Shown in pieces: positions 1-6,907 of a stretch of DNA of 23,627 bases. How positions within the stretch are numbered: the first letter of the stretch is position 1; each line of letters opens with the position of its first letter. A program made the translations under genes and the position numbers. The notes beneath the pieces were generated by a model. That model was not told the DNA's origin and ran no database searches. It saw only the letters and a program-made list of their open reading frames with translations. Origin of the DNA: an uncultured Cellvibrio sp. (GTDB lineage Bacteria > Pseudomonadota > Gammaproteobacteria > Pseudomonadales > Cellvibrionaceae); the NCBI GenBank assembly GCA_946481735.1, contig CAMLOU010000065.1:1-23627 (forward strand), written 5' to 3'.

Positions 1-221
1 CACCAGGTGTGTGGCAATTTGGGGCCGAGCAGGACCAGGTCCAGGTCATCGTAGTTGGCAATGTTGTCGCCAATGTAACGTTGTCCACGGCTGTTGAGCG
101 TCAGGCAGATTTCATATTCGGGGTGGTAGTGCCAGTTAAAGGGGATGTCGTCGAGCGCGTATAACCAGTAGCGCCAGGAGGAATTTTCTGTCGGTAACAC
201 CTTCTCGTACATAGGTTTCAT
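1..221 (-). CDS. AraC-family transcriptional regulator, N-terminal part (partial)
   Basis: The gene runs off the left edge; about 73 N-terminal residues are visible. They begin MKPMYEKVLPTENSSW and continue with a WHYHPEYEICL segment, then a glycine-containing turn and a DLVLLGPKLPHTW segment. This pattern is typical of the cupin (AraC_binding) sensor domain of AraC/XylS regulators, in which the HYHPE-type strand begins the double-stranded beta helix. The C-terminal helix-turn-helix region lies outside the window, so the ligand and targets cannot be read. The start ATG at 221 is preceded on the minus strand by GAGG at a workable distance. The gene is divergent from mdh across a 336-bp spacer. 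An AraC assignment is inferred from the sensor domain alone. Confidence 0.8.
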   Translation of the reverse strand, partial: MKPMYEKVLPTENSSWRYWLYALDDIPFNWHYHPEYEICLTLNSRGQRYIGDNIANYDDLDLVLLGPKLPHTW

Positions 222-405
222 GGTGAGCCTCGGCGAAGCGCGCGGTTGTTGTTAGCGTTTTGGAACCACCTTTTTATACCTGAATACAACGATGTCATCT
301 TATCCCAGCGGTTCTTTTGGCCGCTGGCGGCGGCGCACAAAATGCAAGGAAAGTATTATTTTTTGCGCGAAAAGTATGAGTCCACGGCTGATTGGGTCAG
401 GCCGA

Positions 406-419
406 ATATTGATCAATAT
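406..419. promoter_or_regulatory. 14-bp perfect palindrome, possible operator
   Basis: ATATTGATCAATAT is a perfect palindrome between the divergent AraC-type gene and mdh, about 57 bp upstream of the mdh -10 candidate. It has the size and symmetry of a site for a dimeric regulator. No known operator consensus is claimed. Confidence 0.3.
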
Positions 420-475
420 CAGGGAGAAGGGCCTCATTCGGATGCCAGCAGATGAAATCTATTCCCAAATAGCTA

Positions 476-481
476 TATAAT
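476..481 (+). promoter_or_regulatory. -10 element for mdh (TATAAT)
   Basis: This is a perfect TATAAT hexamer 77 bp upstream of the mdh start codon. No convincing -35 hexamer lies 16-18 bp upstream, so the promoter may need an activator. The ATG overlapping this hexamer (480-482) is therefore unlikely to be a start codon. The spacer 222-557 otherwise holds the palindrome at 406-419 and two copies of AATGCCGGCC downstream of the -10. Confidence 0.45.
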
Positions 482-557
482 GCCGGCCCGTCAAACGGCA
501 CAAAATGCCGGCCTTCTGTTTAGTCAACCGATTTTACCCACAAAACGGAGTCCCACT

Positions 558-1541
558 GTGAAAGCACCCGTAAGAGTTACCGTCACTGGCGCTGCTGGCC
601 AAATCAGCTATTCCCTCCTGTTCCGTATCGCTGCTGGCGATATGCTGGGCAAGGATCAACCTGTGATTCTGCAATTGCTGGAAATCACCCCGGCGCTGAA
701 AGCCCTGCAGGGCGTAGCCATGGAACTGGACGACTGTGCCTTCCCATTGCTGACCGATATTATCTGTACCGATGACCCTAACGTAGCGTTCAAAGATACC
801 GACTACGCGCTGCTGGTTGGTGCTCGCCCACGCGGCCCGGGCATGGAGCGTAAAGACTTGCTGTCTGCTAACGCTGCTATCTTCTCGGTACAAGGCAAAG
901 CCATCAACGACCACGCCTCGCGTAACATCAAAGTATTGGTCGTAGGTAACCCTGCTAACACCAACGCCTTGATCGCCCAGCGCAATGCGCCGGATATCAA
1001 CCCGCGTCAATTCACCGCCATGACTCGTCTGGATCACAACCGTGGTCTGAGCCAATTGGCCGCCAAGACGGGTAAGAGCATCAACGACATCACCAAGTTG
1101 ACCATCTGGGGCAACCACTCTTCCACACAGTATCCTGATCTTCACCAGGCTAAAGTGGCTGGCAAAGATGCCATGAGCCTGATTGACCAAGCCTGGTACG
1201 AAGCGGATTACATTCCTACCGTACAACAACGTGGTGCAGCGATCATCGCCGCACGTGGTGCATCTTCTGCGGCCTCTGCGGCCAACGCAGCGATCTTCCA
1301 CATGCGCGACTGGGCGTTGGGTACACCGGACGGTGACTGGGTTAGCATGGGCGTGTATAGCGATGGTAGCTACGGCATCGAGAAAGGCCTGATCTACTCT
1401 TTCCCCTGTGTGTGCAAAAACGGTGATTGGGAAATCGTTCAAGGTGTTGCGATCAATGATTTCTCACGCGCGAAGATGCAAGCGACTGAGAAAGAATTGC
1501 AGGAAGAGCGCGACGCGGTTAAGGAATTATTGCCTGCGTAA
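558..1541 (+). CDS. mdh: malate dehydrogenase (NAD-dependent)
   Basis: Cytosolic TCA-cycle enzyme interconverting malate and oxaloacetate with NAD. The 327-residue length from GTG at 558 matches the longer bacterial MDH type rather than the 312-residue E. coli type. Visible motifs are the Rossmann loop GAAGQIS (residues 11-17, with Ser where Gly is common), the substrate-binding arginines in [11 protein letters not shown] (R92, R98), NPANTN (131-136), LDHNR with the catalytic-pair Asp and R162, and the catalytic His187 in WGNHSS. The GTG start is preferred because GGAG lies 8 nt upstream. The in-frame ATG at 480 sits inside the -10 element and would add 26 residues that do not look like family sequence. 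The gene converges with yeaD and ends at a bidirectional terminator. Confidence 0.96.
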   Translation: MKAPVRVTVTGAAGQISYSLLFRIAAGDMLGKDQPVILQLLEITPALKALQGVAMELDDCAFPLLTDIICTDDPNVAFKDTDYALLVGARPRGPGMERKDLLSANAAIFSVQGKAINDHASRNIKVLVVGNPANTNALIAQRNAPDINPRQFTAMTRLDHNRGLSQLAAKTGKSINDITKLTIWGNHSSTQYPDLHQAKVAGKDAMSLIDQAWYEADYIPTVQQRGAAIIAARGASSAASAANAAIFHMRDWALGTPDGDWVSMGVYSDGSYGIEKGLIYSFPCVCKNGDWEIVQGVAINDFSRAKMQATEKELQEERDAVKELLPA

Positions 1542-1558
1542 TTACTGCAATTCGGTAC

Positions 1559-1587
1559 AAAAAAGCCACCCATGAGGTGGCTTTTTT
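1559..1587. terminator. bidirectional rho-independent terminator between mdh and yeaD
   Basis: The stem GCCACC/GGTGGC is flanked by A6 on the left and T6 on the right, so it can terminate both the mdh transcript (plus) and the yeaD transcript (minus). It lies 18 nt past the mdh stop. Confidence 0.9.
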
Positions 1588-1605
1588 GTTTGCCGAATGC
1601 GTATC

Positions 1606-1645
1606 GTAGGTTGGATTAGGCGCGCAACGCGCGACGTAATCCAAC
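1606..1645 (+). repeat. REP-like palindrome, GTAG-headed (copy 1)
   Basis: GTAG at 1606-1609 directly abuts a palindrome with arms GTTGGATTA (1610-1618) and TAATCCAAC (1637-1645). The GC-rich interior contains CGCGC and GCGCG halves around AAC. It is a diverged copy of the elements at 5670-5748 and 6861-6895 and lies between the convergent mdh and yeaD genes. A GTAG-type tetranucleotide at the foot of the hairpin is the hallmark of REP elements mobilised by RAYT (TnpA-REP) transposases. Confidence 0.75.
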
Positions 1646-1647
1646 AA

Positions 1648-2571
1648 TTATTTGGTTTGGGGCATTTCCTTGATTTCCAGCCAAGCGGTTTTGGTTTGGC
1701 CGGGTTGTAGTTGCCATTTTTCACCCAGTACGGCGCCACGTTCCACGCAAATATAATGCTGCTCCTGACCTGCGCCGATATCGGCGATCTTTGCTGCATT
1801 TTCTGTCCCCGGATTCCAGGTAATAACGCTCGGACAATTATCATGGGTGATCTGAATCCTGGGCGAGCCGTCAATCGTCAGTCCATTATTTACATCGGGA
1901 AATACCCGATCTACTTCACCGACGAACCGCAGATTACCCTGCTGATATTTCACCGCGTGAGACTCAAGATTATCGAGATAGTTACGTTCTGCTAAACCGA
2001 GTACCTGTACATCGCTCAGCGAGCGGACCGGGTGATAGGAATGCAATGCCCAGCTGCAATCAAACGCGTTCTGGTCGTCGTTCTTTACCCGTAGCTCCAG
2101 TTTGGCAGAAGCGCCCAATGTCATGCGCAATTGCGCGGAAAAATCAAACGCAAACAATGTATTTGCCGCGCTACGGAACGCAAACACCAACTCATAACTA
2201 CCATCGGGGTTGTGCAGCGCCTGGGTTAACGCCCAATCCTGGTTGCGTGCAAAACCGTGTTTCGGTTTTTTGGGGTCCTGATCGTTAGGACCAAACCAGG
2301 GCAAGCACAGGGGAATGCCGCCACGCAAGGCCGTGCCTGCGGTGAAATTGCAATTCGGGCTTAACCATAACAGCGGTGAACCATCCGTGGTTTTAAAGTG
2401 GAGCAATTGGGCGCCCTGGAGCGCAATAACGGCTTCGCAGATGTCTGTCTTCAGATGAATTAACGGTAAACCCTCTCCCACCGCGCCAGGATAGTAAACG
2501 TGGCTCGAAATATAGCGCAGGGCGGGGTGCTGATTGAGTAAAGTCTGTAGTTCGGGGCCAGGTGTCAGCAT
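1648..2571 (-). CDS. yeaD: D-hexose-6-phosphate mutarotase (glucose-6-phosphate 1-epimerase)
   Basis: Cytosolic enzyme of the aldose-1-epimerase superfamily that interconverts alpha and beta anomers of phosphorylated hexoses. The 307 residues are a usual length for YeaD proteins. Family landmarks are LRGGIPLCLPWFGP (82-95), HGFARNQDW (105-113), the active-site-type histidines in WALHSYH (H177, H180) and WNPGTENAAKIADIG with the presumed catalytic E257, followed by YICVERG. These match what is known of YeaD and the yeast homologue YMR099c; catalytic roles are assigned by analogy. The ATG is preceded by AAGGA at about 6 nt. The gene is divergent from rapA and convergent with mdh, sharing its terminator. 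Confidence 0.92.
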   Translation of the reverse strand: MLTPGPELQTLLNQHPALRYISSHVYYPGAVGEGLPLIHLKTDICEAVIALQGAQLLHFKTTDGSPLLWLSPNCNFTAGTALRGGIPLCLPWFGPNDQDPKKPKHGFARNQDWALTQALHNPDGSYELVFAFRSAANTLFAFDFSAQLRMTLGASAKLELRVKNDDQNAFDCSWALHSYHPVRSLSDVQVLGLAERNYLDNLESHAVKYQQGNLRFVGEVDRVFPDVNNGLTIDGSPRIQITHDNCPSVITWNPGTENAAKIADIGAGQEQHYICVERGAVLGEKWQLQPGQTKTAWLEIKEMPQTK

Positions 2572-2649
2572 GGTACATCCTTAATCGAGGTCAGGGATTA
2601 AACAGCGGATGGCGGCATTCTAGCGAAACTTGCTGTAGAGCACACGACT

Positions 2650-2678
2650 TTGGTTTATCGGCGCGAAACCAGTATCAT
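2650..2678 (+). promoter_or_regulatory. sigma70-type promoter for rapA
   Basis: TTGGTT (2650-2655) and TATCAT (2673-2678) are separated by 17 bp, about 40 bp before the rapA GTG start. The -10 matches 5 of 6 consensus bases and the -35 only 3 of 6. Confidence 0.5.
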
Positions 2679-2718
2679 GCGCGCCTTTGTAAATAAATCG
2701 CAGAGTTAAGAGGCGCGT

Positions 2719-5655
2719 GTGAGTAAAGTGCAATATGTAATCGGGCAACGTTGGATCAGCGAATCAGAAGCTGAATTGGGTTTGGGTATTGTGCTGGATA
2801 TTGCCAACCGGCGTTTGACCCTGAGCTTTCCCGCTGCCGGTGAACGTCGTACCTACGCCATGGATAATGCGCCAGTCAGTCGTGTGGTTTATCAGGTGGG
2901 TGAAAAAGTCCGTCGCCATGATGGTGTTAGTATCCACATCACCCGTGTCGTTGAGCAGCAAGGGTGTTTGTTGTATTACGGATTAACCGCCGACAAAACC
3001 GAGTTGGCTATTCCCGAATTCGAGCTCGACAGTTTTGTGCAGTTCAGTACACCGCGCGACCGTTTGTTTGCCGGACAAATTGATAAACACACGCACTTTT
3101 CCCTGCGTTATCACACATTGAATTTTTTACACAAACATCAACAATCGCCGGTGTATGGATTGGCAGGGCCGCGTGTGCAGTTATTGCCGCATCAGTTGTA
3201 TATCGCCGGCGAAGTTGCCGCACGCCACGCACCGCGTGTGTTGCTCGCGGATGAAGTGGGTCTCGGCAAAACCATCGAAGCCGGTTTGGTGTTACATCAA
3301 CAACTGATTAGCGGTCGCGTGCAACGTGCGCTGATTGTGGTGCCCACCAGTTTGCAACATCAATGGCTGGTGGAAATGCTGCGCCGGTTTAACCTGGCGT
3401 TTACATTGCTGGATGAAGCACGCTGCCAGGCGCTGACCGGTTTGGACAGCGATGAAATTTCTGTGGATTATGTCGATGACTTCCGCGATGAAGATGACGA
3501 TTCTTCAGCGAACAACGCCGACAATCCCTTTGAGACCGCGCAATTCATTCTCTGCTCGCTTGATTTCCTGACACAACATCCACAGCGCTATGAGCAGGCG
3601 TTAGCTTGCCAATGGGATCTATTGTTGGTGGATGAAGCGCATCACTTGTTGTGGAGCGAAGCGAATCCCAGTCAGGAATATCGCTGTATAGAAGGCTTGG
3701 CGCGCGTGGCCAAGGGTTTATTACTGCTGACAGCGACACCGGAACAATTGGGTTTGGAAAGCCACTTTGCGCGTTTGCGGCTGCTTGATCCGGATCGTTA
3801 CTACGATCTGGAAAAATTCAAGGCAGAACAACAGGCGTACCAGCCGTTAAATCATCTCGTACAAGCCTTGTTAAGTGCCAAACAAAACGGCACGGATGTT
3901 CCGGATGATGCGCTGCATGAGCTTGAATCCTTTTTACCACCGGAAAAAATAATGATCTTGCGTCAGGGTGCAACAGAGAATCGCGCCCTTGCTATCGACC
4001 ATACCATCAACGATTTACTGGATCGCCACGGCACCGGGCGGGTGCTATTCCGCAATACGCGGGCATCGGTCAGCGGATTTCCCGAGCGTAAATTGCATGA
4101 GCATCCGCTGCCGTTACCCGAACATCTGCACAACCTGTTTGAACAACTACCCTTGGCGCAACAAGTTCGTGCGGAGCAGTTCTGGCAACAAGAGGCAACG
4201 CAGGATTGGTGGCTGCAAGATCCGCGCGTGGAATGGTTGAGTGATTGGTTAAAACAAAACCGTCGCCAGAAAGTGCTGGTGATTTGTGCGGATGCCGATA
4301 CAGCGCAAACAGTGGAGGAATTCCTGCGTCTGCGCAAAGGCGTTTTGTCCGCCGTTTTCCATGAAGGATTGAGTCTGATTGAGCGAGATCGTGCGGCGGC
4401 TTATTTTGCCGATCTGGAAGAGGGTGCCCAAGTGTTGATTTGCTCGGAGATTGGAAGTGAAGGGCGCAACTTTCAATTCGCACACCATCTGGTGATGTTT
4501 GATTTGCCCTTAAACCCGGATTTATTAGAGCAGCGCATCGGCCGTCTGGATCGGATTGGCCAGACCCAAGATGTGAATATCCATGTGCCTTACTATGAAC
4601 GTACTGCACAGCAACGGTTGTTGCAGTGGTATCACCAGGGCTTGAATGCGTTTGAGAAAACCTGTGCCATTGGTCAGGCGGTTATGCAGCGTTTTGGTGA
4701 GGCTTTATTACCAGCCCTGGTGCAACACGACGCAACGCCTTTTGAACAATTGTTAAAAGAGGTCAATCAATTTGCGGAGAGCCTTCGCTTGCAACTGCAA
4801 CAGGGGCGTGACCGTTTGCTGGAACTCAATTCCTGTAAGCCAGCACAGGCTTTAGCGCTGGTGCAGCATTTGGCCGAGCGGGATGATGATCCGCAGTTGA
4901 TGGATTATCTGGAGGATATCTTTGAGGCCTTTGGCGTGGATTCCGAGCGGCACGGCGAACACAGCCTGGTGCTGCGTCCCAGCGATCACATGCGTGTACC
5001 GCATTTTCCCGGGCTGCCGGAAGATGGCGTGACAGTCACCTTTCAGCGTCAGCAGGCACTGTCCCGAGAGGATATGCAATTTTTAACCTGGGAACATCCA
5101 CTAGTGCGTGGGGCCCAGGAACTGGTTGCCCTTAGCGAATTCGGCAATACCGCATTTTGCACCTTAAAGCTGCCGCCGCTGAAACCGGGTACTGTGATGC
5201 TCGAAGCCCTGTTCGTCTTACATTGTCCGGCACCTGCCGAATTGCAGTTATTTCGCTATATGCCACACTCATTAATACGTGTGCTGCTCGACAGTAATGG
5301 CAAGGATCTCAGCGCTGTGCTGGGTATTGATCAAATGGGCAAGCTCCTGCAAAAAGTACCGCGCAATAACGCGCAGGAAGTGGTACGCCAGGCGCGCCCT
5401 ATGCTAGCCACCATGTTGCAGCAAGCGGAAGAAAAAACACGGCCGAAGCAAGCAGAGCTCATCGCTGCCGCACAAGCGCAAGTGAGTGAACAGCTGAACA
5501 ACGAACTGGAACGGATGAAGGCTTTGATGCAAGTTAATCCGAATGTGCGTCAATCAGAGATCGACTATGTGCAACAACGCCTGGCCGCCAGCCAGCATTA
5601 CTTGGCGCAAGCCAAGCTGCGCCTGGATGCACTGCGCGTGATCATGATTGTTTAG
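2719..5655 (+). CDS. rapA: RNA polymerase-associated ATPase RapA (HepA)
   Basis: Swi2/Snf2-family ATPase that binds RNA polymerase and promotes its recycling during transcription. The 978 residues compare with 968 in E. coli, and resemblance runs end to end. The N-terminal Tudor-like region (about 1-110) is followed by the ATPase core with Walker A DEVGLGKT (178-185, K184), DEAH (305-308), LLLTATPEQL, and the C-terminal helicase lobe (VLVICADA, CSEIGSEGRNFQFA, EQRIGRLDRIGQ). The carboxy-terminal RapA domain ends near VNPNVRQSEIDYV and LDALRVI. Relative to E. coli there is an extra acidic stretch before the DEAH motif (about residues 239-275, rich in D and E). The GTG start has AGAGG 5 nt upstream. 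A large inverted REP pair follows the stop. Confidence 0.97.
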   Translation: MSKVQYVIGQRWISESEAELGLGIVLDIANRRLTLSFPAAGERRTYAMDNAPVSRVVYQVGEKVRRHDGVSIHITRVVEQQGCLLYYGLTADKTELAIPEFELDSFVQFSTPRDRLFAGQIDKHTHFSLRYHTLNFLHKHQQSPVYGLAGPRVQLLPHQLYIAGEVAARHAPRVLLADEVGLGKTIEAGLVLHQQLISGRVQRALIVVPTSLQHQWLVEMLRRFNLAFTLLDEARCQALTGLDSDEISVDYVDDFRDEDDDSSANNADNPFETAQFILCSLDFLTQHPQRYEQALACQWDLLLVDEAHHLLWSEANPSQEYRCIEGLARVAKGLLLLTATPEQLGLESHFARLRLLDPDRYYDLEKFKAEQQAYQPLNHLVQALLSAKQNGTDVPDDALHELESFLPPEKIMILRQGATENRALAIDHTINDLLDRHGTGRVLFRNTRASVSGFPERKLHEHPLPLPEHLHNLFEQLPLAQQVRAEQFWQQEATQDWWLQDPRVEWLSDWLKQNRRQKVLVICADADTAQTVEEFLRLRKGVLSAVFHEGLSLIERDRAAAYFADLEEGAQVLICSEIGSEGRNFQFAHHLVMFDLPLNPDLLEQRIGRLDRIGQTQDVNIHVPYYERTAQQRLLQWYHQGLNAFEKTCAIGQAVMQRFGEALLPALVQHDATPFEQLLKEVNQFAESLRLQLQQGRDRLLELNSCKPAQALALVQHLAERDDDPQLMDYLEDIFEAFGVDSERHGEHSLVLRPSDHMRVPHFPGLPEDGVTVTFQRQQALSREDMQFLTWEHPLVRGAQELVALSEFGNTAFCTLKLPPLKPGTVMLEALFVLHCPAPAELQLFRYMPHSLIRVLLDSNGKDLSAVLGIDQMGKLLQKVPRNNAQEVVRQARPMLATMLQQAEEKTRPKQAELIAAAQAQVSEQLNNELERMKALMQVNPNVRQSEIDYVQQRLAASQHYLAQAKLRLDALRVIMIV

Positions 5656-5669
5656 CAGCTGCGGCCACC

Positions 5670-5748
5670 GTAGGTCGGATTAGCCTAAGCGTAATCCGAC
5701 ACTGAATTAAAATATTTGTCGGATTACGCTTAGGCTAATCCGACCTAC
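5670..5748. repeat. paired REP-like palindromes in inverted orientation (copies 2a and 2b)
   Basis: Arms 5670-5701 and 5717-5748 form a perfect 32-bp inverted repeat around a 15-nt loop. Each arm is itself a REP-like unit: GTAG, then GTCGGATTA, a 9-nt centre, then TAATCCGAC. The two GTAG heads face outward, a BIME-like arrangement. The element lies 15 bp after the rapA stop and ends just before the ribosome-binding site of the next ORF, so it could separate rapA from downstream transcription or protect the rapA 3' end. Confidence 0.9.
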
Positions 5749-5762
5749 AGGGGGACTTGAGT

Positions 5763-6044
5763 ATGTATATCTTTTCGGTAAATGCCACCGCCAAAAAAGC
5801 CCGCGAACATCTGAAGGAAGGTCAACGGGTACCCTTCATTGTGTATATCAATTTTATTGACCTGTTCGGCGCGGAGCAGTTGTGCAAAGTCTATTTGATG
5901 CGCGCTGGTTTTACGGACATTGAAATCGAAAAACGTAAGCTGGTACCGAGTCACCTCGTCAAAGATGAACGTGTGGTCGCTGCCGATAAAGCCATGGGCG
6001 AGGCGGTTAAATCCGGTTACATGATTCAGATGTTTGATGAGTAG
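5763..6044 (+). CDS. conserved-looking hypothetical protein, 93 aa
   Basis: I do not recognise this family. The 93 residues from ATG 5763 contain an N-terminal basic helix-like stretch (NATAKKAREHLKEGQ), a hydrophobic aromatic segment (VPFIVYINFIDLFGAEQLC), a basic stretch (EIEKRKLVPSHLV) and an acidic end. There is no signal peptide or clear membrane helix, so it is probably cytosolic. ATG 5763 is chosen because AGGGGGA lies 7 nt upstream; the in-frame TTG at 5757 would be too close to that site. It sits between rapA and the TonB-like ORF on the same strand, separated from rapA by the REP pair. The good ribosome-binding site and normal composition support it as real. Confidence 0.75.
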   Translation: MYIFSVNATAKKAREHLKEGQRVPFIVYINFIDLFGAEQLCKVYLMRAGFTDIEIEKRKLVPSHLVKDERVVAADKAMGEAVKSGYMIQMFDE

Positions 6045-6122
6045 CGTTTTTTAACCCGCCCTCGAACTAGTTCCGGGGTGGGCGGTCTATCCCTGCTATT
6101 GATGATGCTGAAAGGCAGGGGT

Positions 6123-6830
6123 ATGGCAGGGATCTATTATGGGGAGGATGTGGCGGCCTTGCTGGCTGAGCGGCGCACGCGCTTATCGTCACCCCGCCTG
6201 GTTTTTATTGCGTTGTTCCTGTCGTTGGTTTTCCATTTTGTTGCATTAGCGTGGTATGCAACTGCACCGACGAATCCTGTTCAGCTGTCCGTACCGAAAA
6301 GCTCGCCGTTGCGCATTAGTCTTATTGCTGCAACAAAACCTGTCGAACCGACTGATCCGGTCATCCCTGACACGCCGTCTATAACGCAACCACCAGAGCC
6401 GGAACAGAAAACCCTTGAGTCGATAACGCCAGTCGCTCATGTTCCCGATAACATATCACCACCAGAAAATCTGCAAACCGTTATTCAGCGTTCATCCACA
6501 ATGCCTGATCGTTATCGATTAACCGAGGATGATATAGCGCCTCCTGTAAGCCATTCCCAGGCGGATAACGTGGTCGATCCGCGCTTACGCGAAAGGCTTA
6601 ATGCCGCGCGCAATCAGCGAACGGGTAGGGTGTTTACCTCAAATGATACTACGACGATTCACGGTGAAACCGTGGTGATGTTGGATGAAGAGCGTTGTTT
6701 ATCGAGCAATGCAGATCATGACAATGTGACACGCGCGAGTGATTGGTACTTCACCCGTTGTACAAGTGGTAAAACAGAAGGGGAATTGATGATGGAGCGG
6801 GTTAATCAAGGCATCAGAGCCAAGCGTTGA
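6123..6830 (+). CDS. hypothetical single-pass inner-membrane protein with Pro-rich periplasmic region (TonB-like architecture)
   Basis: About 235 residues from ATG 6123. The layout is a cytoplasmic N-terminus of about 25 residues, one membrane helix (LVFIALFLSLVFHFVALAWYA), then a Pro/Glu/Thr-rich stretch (PVEPTDPVIPDTP, TQPPEPEQK), and a C-terminal region with two cysteines (EERC, FTRC) that could form a disulfide. This is the architecture of TonB-like proteins, but the typical TonB C-terminal motif is not evident, so an energy-transducing role is only a possibility. AAAGG lies 7 nt before ATG 6123; GTG 6078 or ATG 6102 are longer alternatives with poorer sites. It follows the 93-aa gene after 78 bp and converges with deaD across a REP element. 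Confidence 0.7.
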   Translation: MAGIYYGEDVAALLAERRTRLSSPRLVFIALFLSLVFHFVALAWYATAPTNPVQLSVPKSSPLRISLIAATKPVEPTDPVIPDTPSITQPPEPEQKTLESITPVAHVPDNISPPENLQTVIQRSSTMPDRYRLTEDDIAPPVSHSQADNVVDPRLRERLNAARNQRTGRVFTSNDTTTIHGETVVMLDEERCLSSNADHDNVTRASDWYFTRCTSGKTEGELMMERVNQGIRAKR

Positions 6831-6860
6831 TGGATTGAACTTCCGCTTGATTTACCCAAC

Positions 6861-6895
6861 GTAGGTCGGATTAGGCGCAACGCGCCTAATCCGAC
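6861..6895 (+). repeat. REP-like palindrome, GTAG-headed (copy 3)
   Basis: GTAG (6861-6864) directly abuts a perfect 14-bp stem, GTCGGATTAGGCGC (6865-6878), loop AAC, GCGCCTAATCCGAC (6882-6895). It is the cleanest copy of the family in this window. It lies between the convergent TonB-like ORF and deaD, where no U-tract terminator is visible, so it may also serve as the 3'-end structure for both. Confidence 0.85.
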
Positions 6896-6907
6896 ACAGA
6901 AAATCAA

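Noticed and set aside
480..557. N-terminal extension of mdh from ATG 480
   Set aside because: The ATG overlaps the -10 hexamer and the extra 26 residues do not look like MDH; GTG 558 has a good Shine-Dalgarno.
534..1442. 302-aa open frame antisense to mdh
   Set aside because: It is the shadow of the strongly coding mdh frame; its translation shows no family resemblance and no ribosome-binding site was found.
5757..5762. TTG start for the 93-aa ORF
   Set aside because: It would sit too close to the AGGGGGA site; ATG 5763 has the correct spacing.
6055..6086. GC-rich hairpin (CCGCCC/GGGCGG) before the TonB-like ORF
   Set aside because: The loop is long and no U-tract follows on either strand, so it was not called as a terminator.
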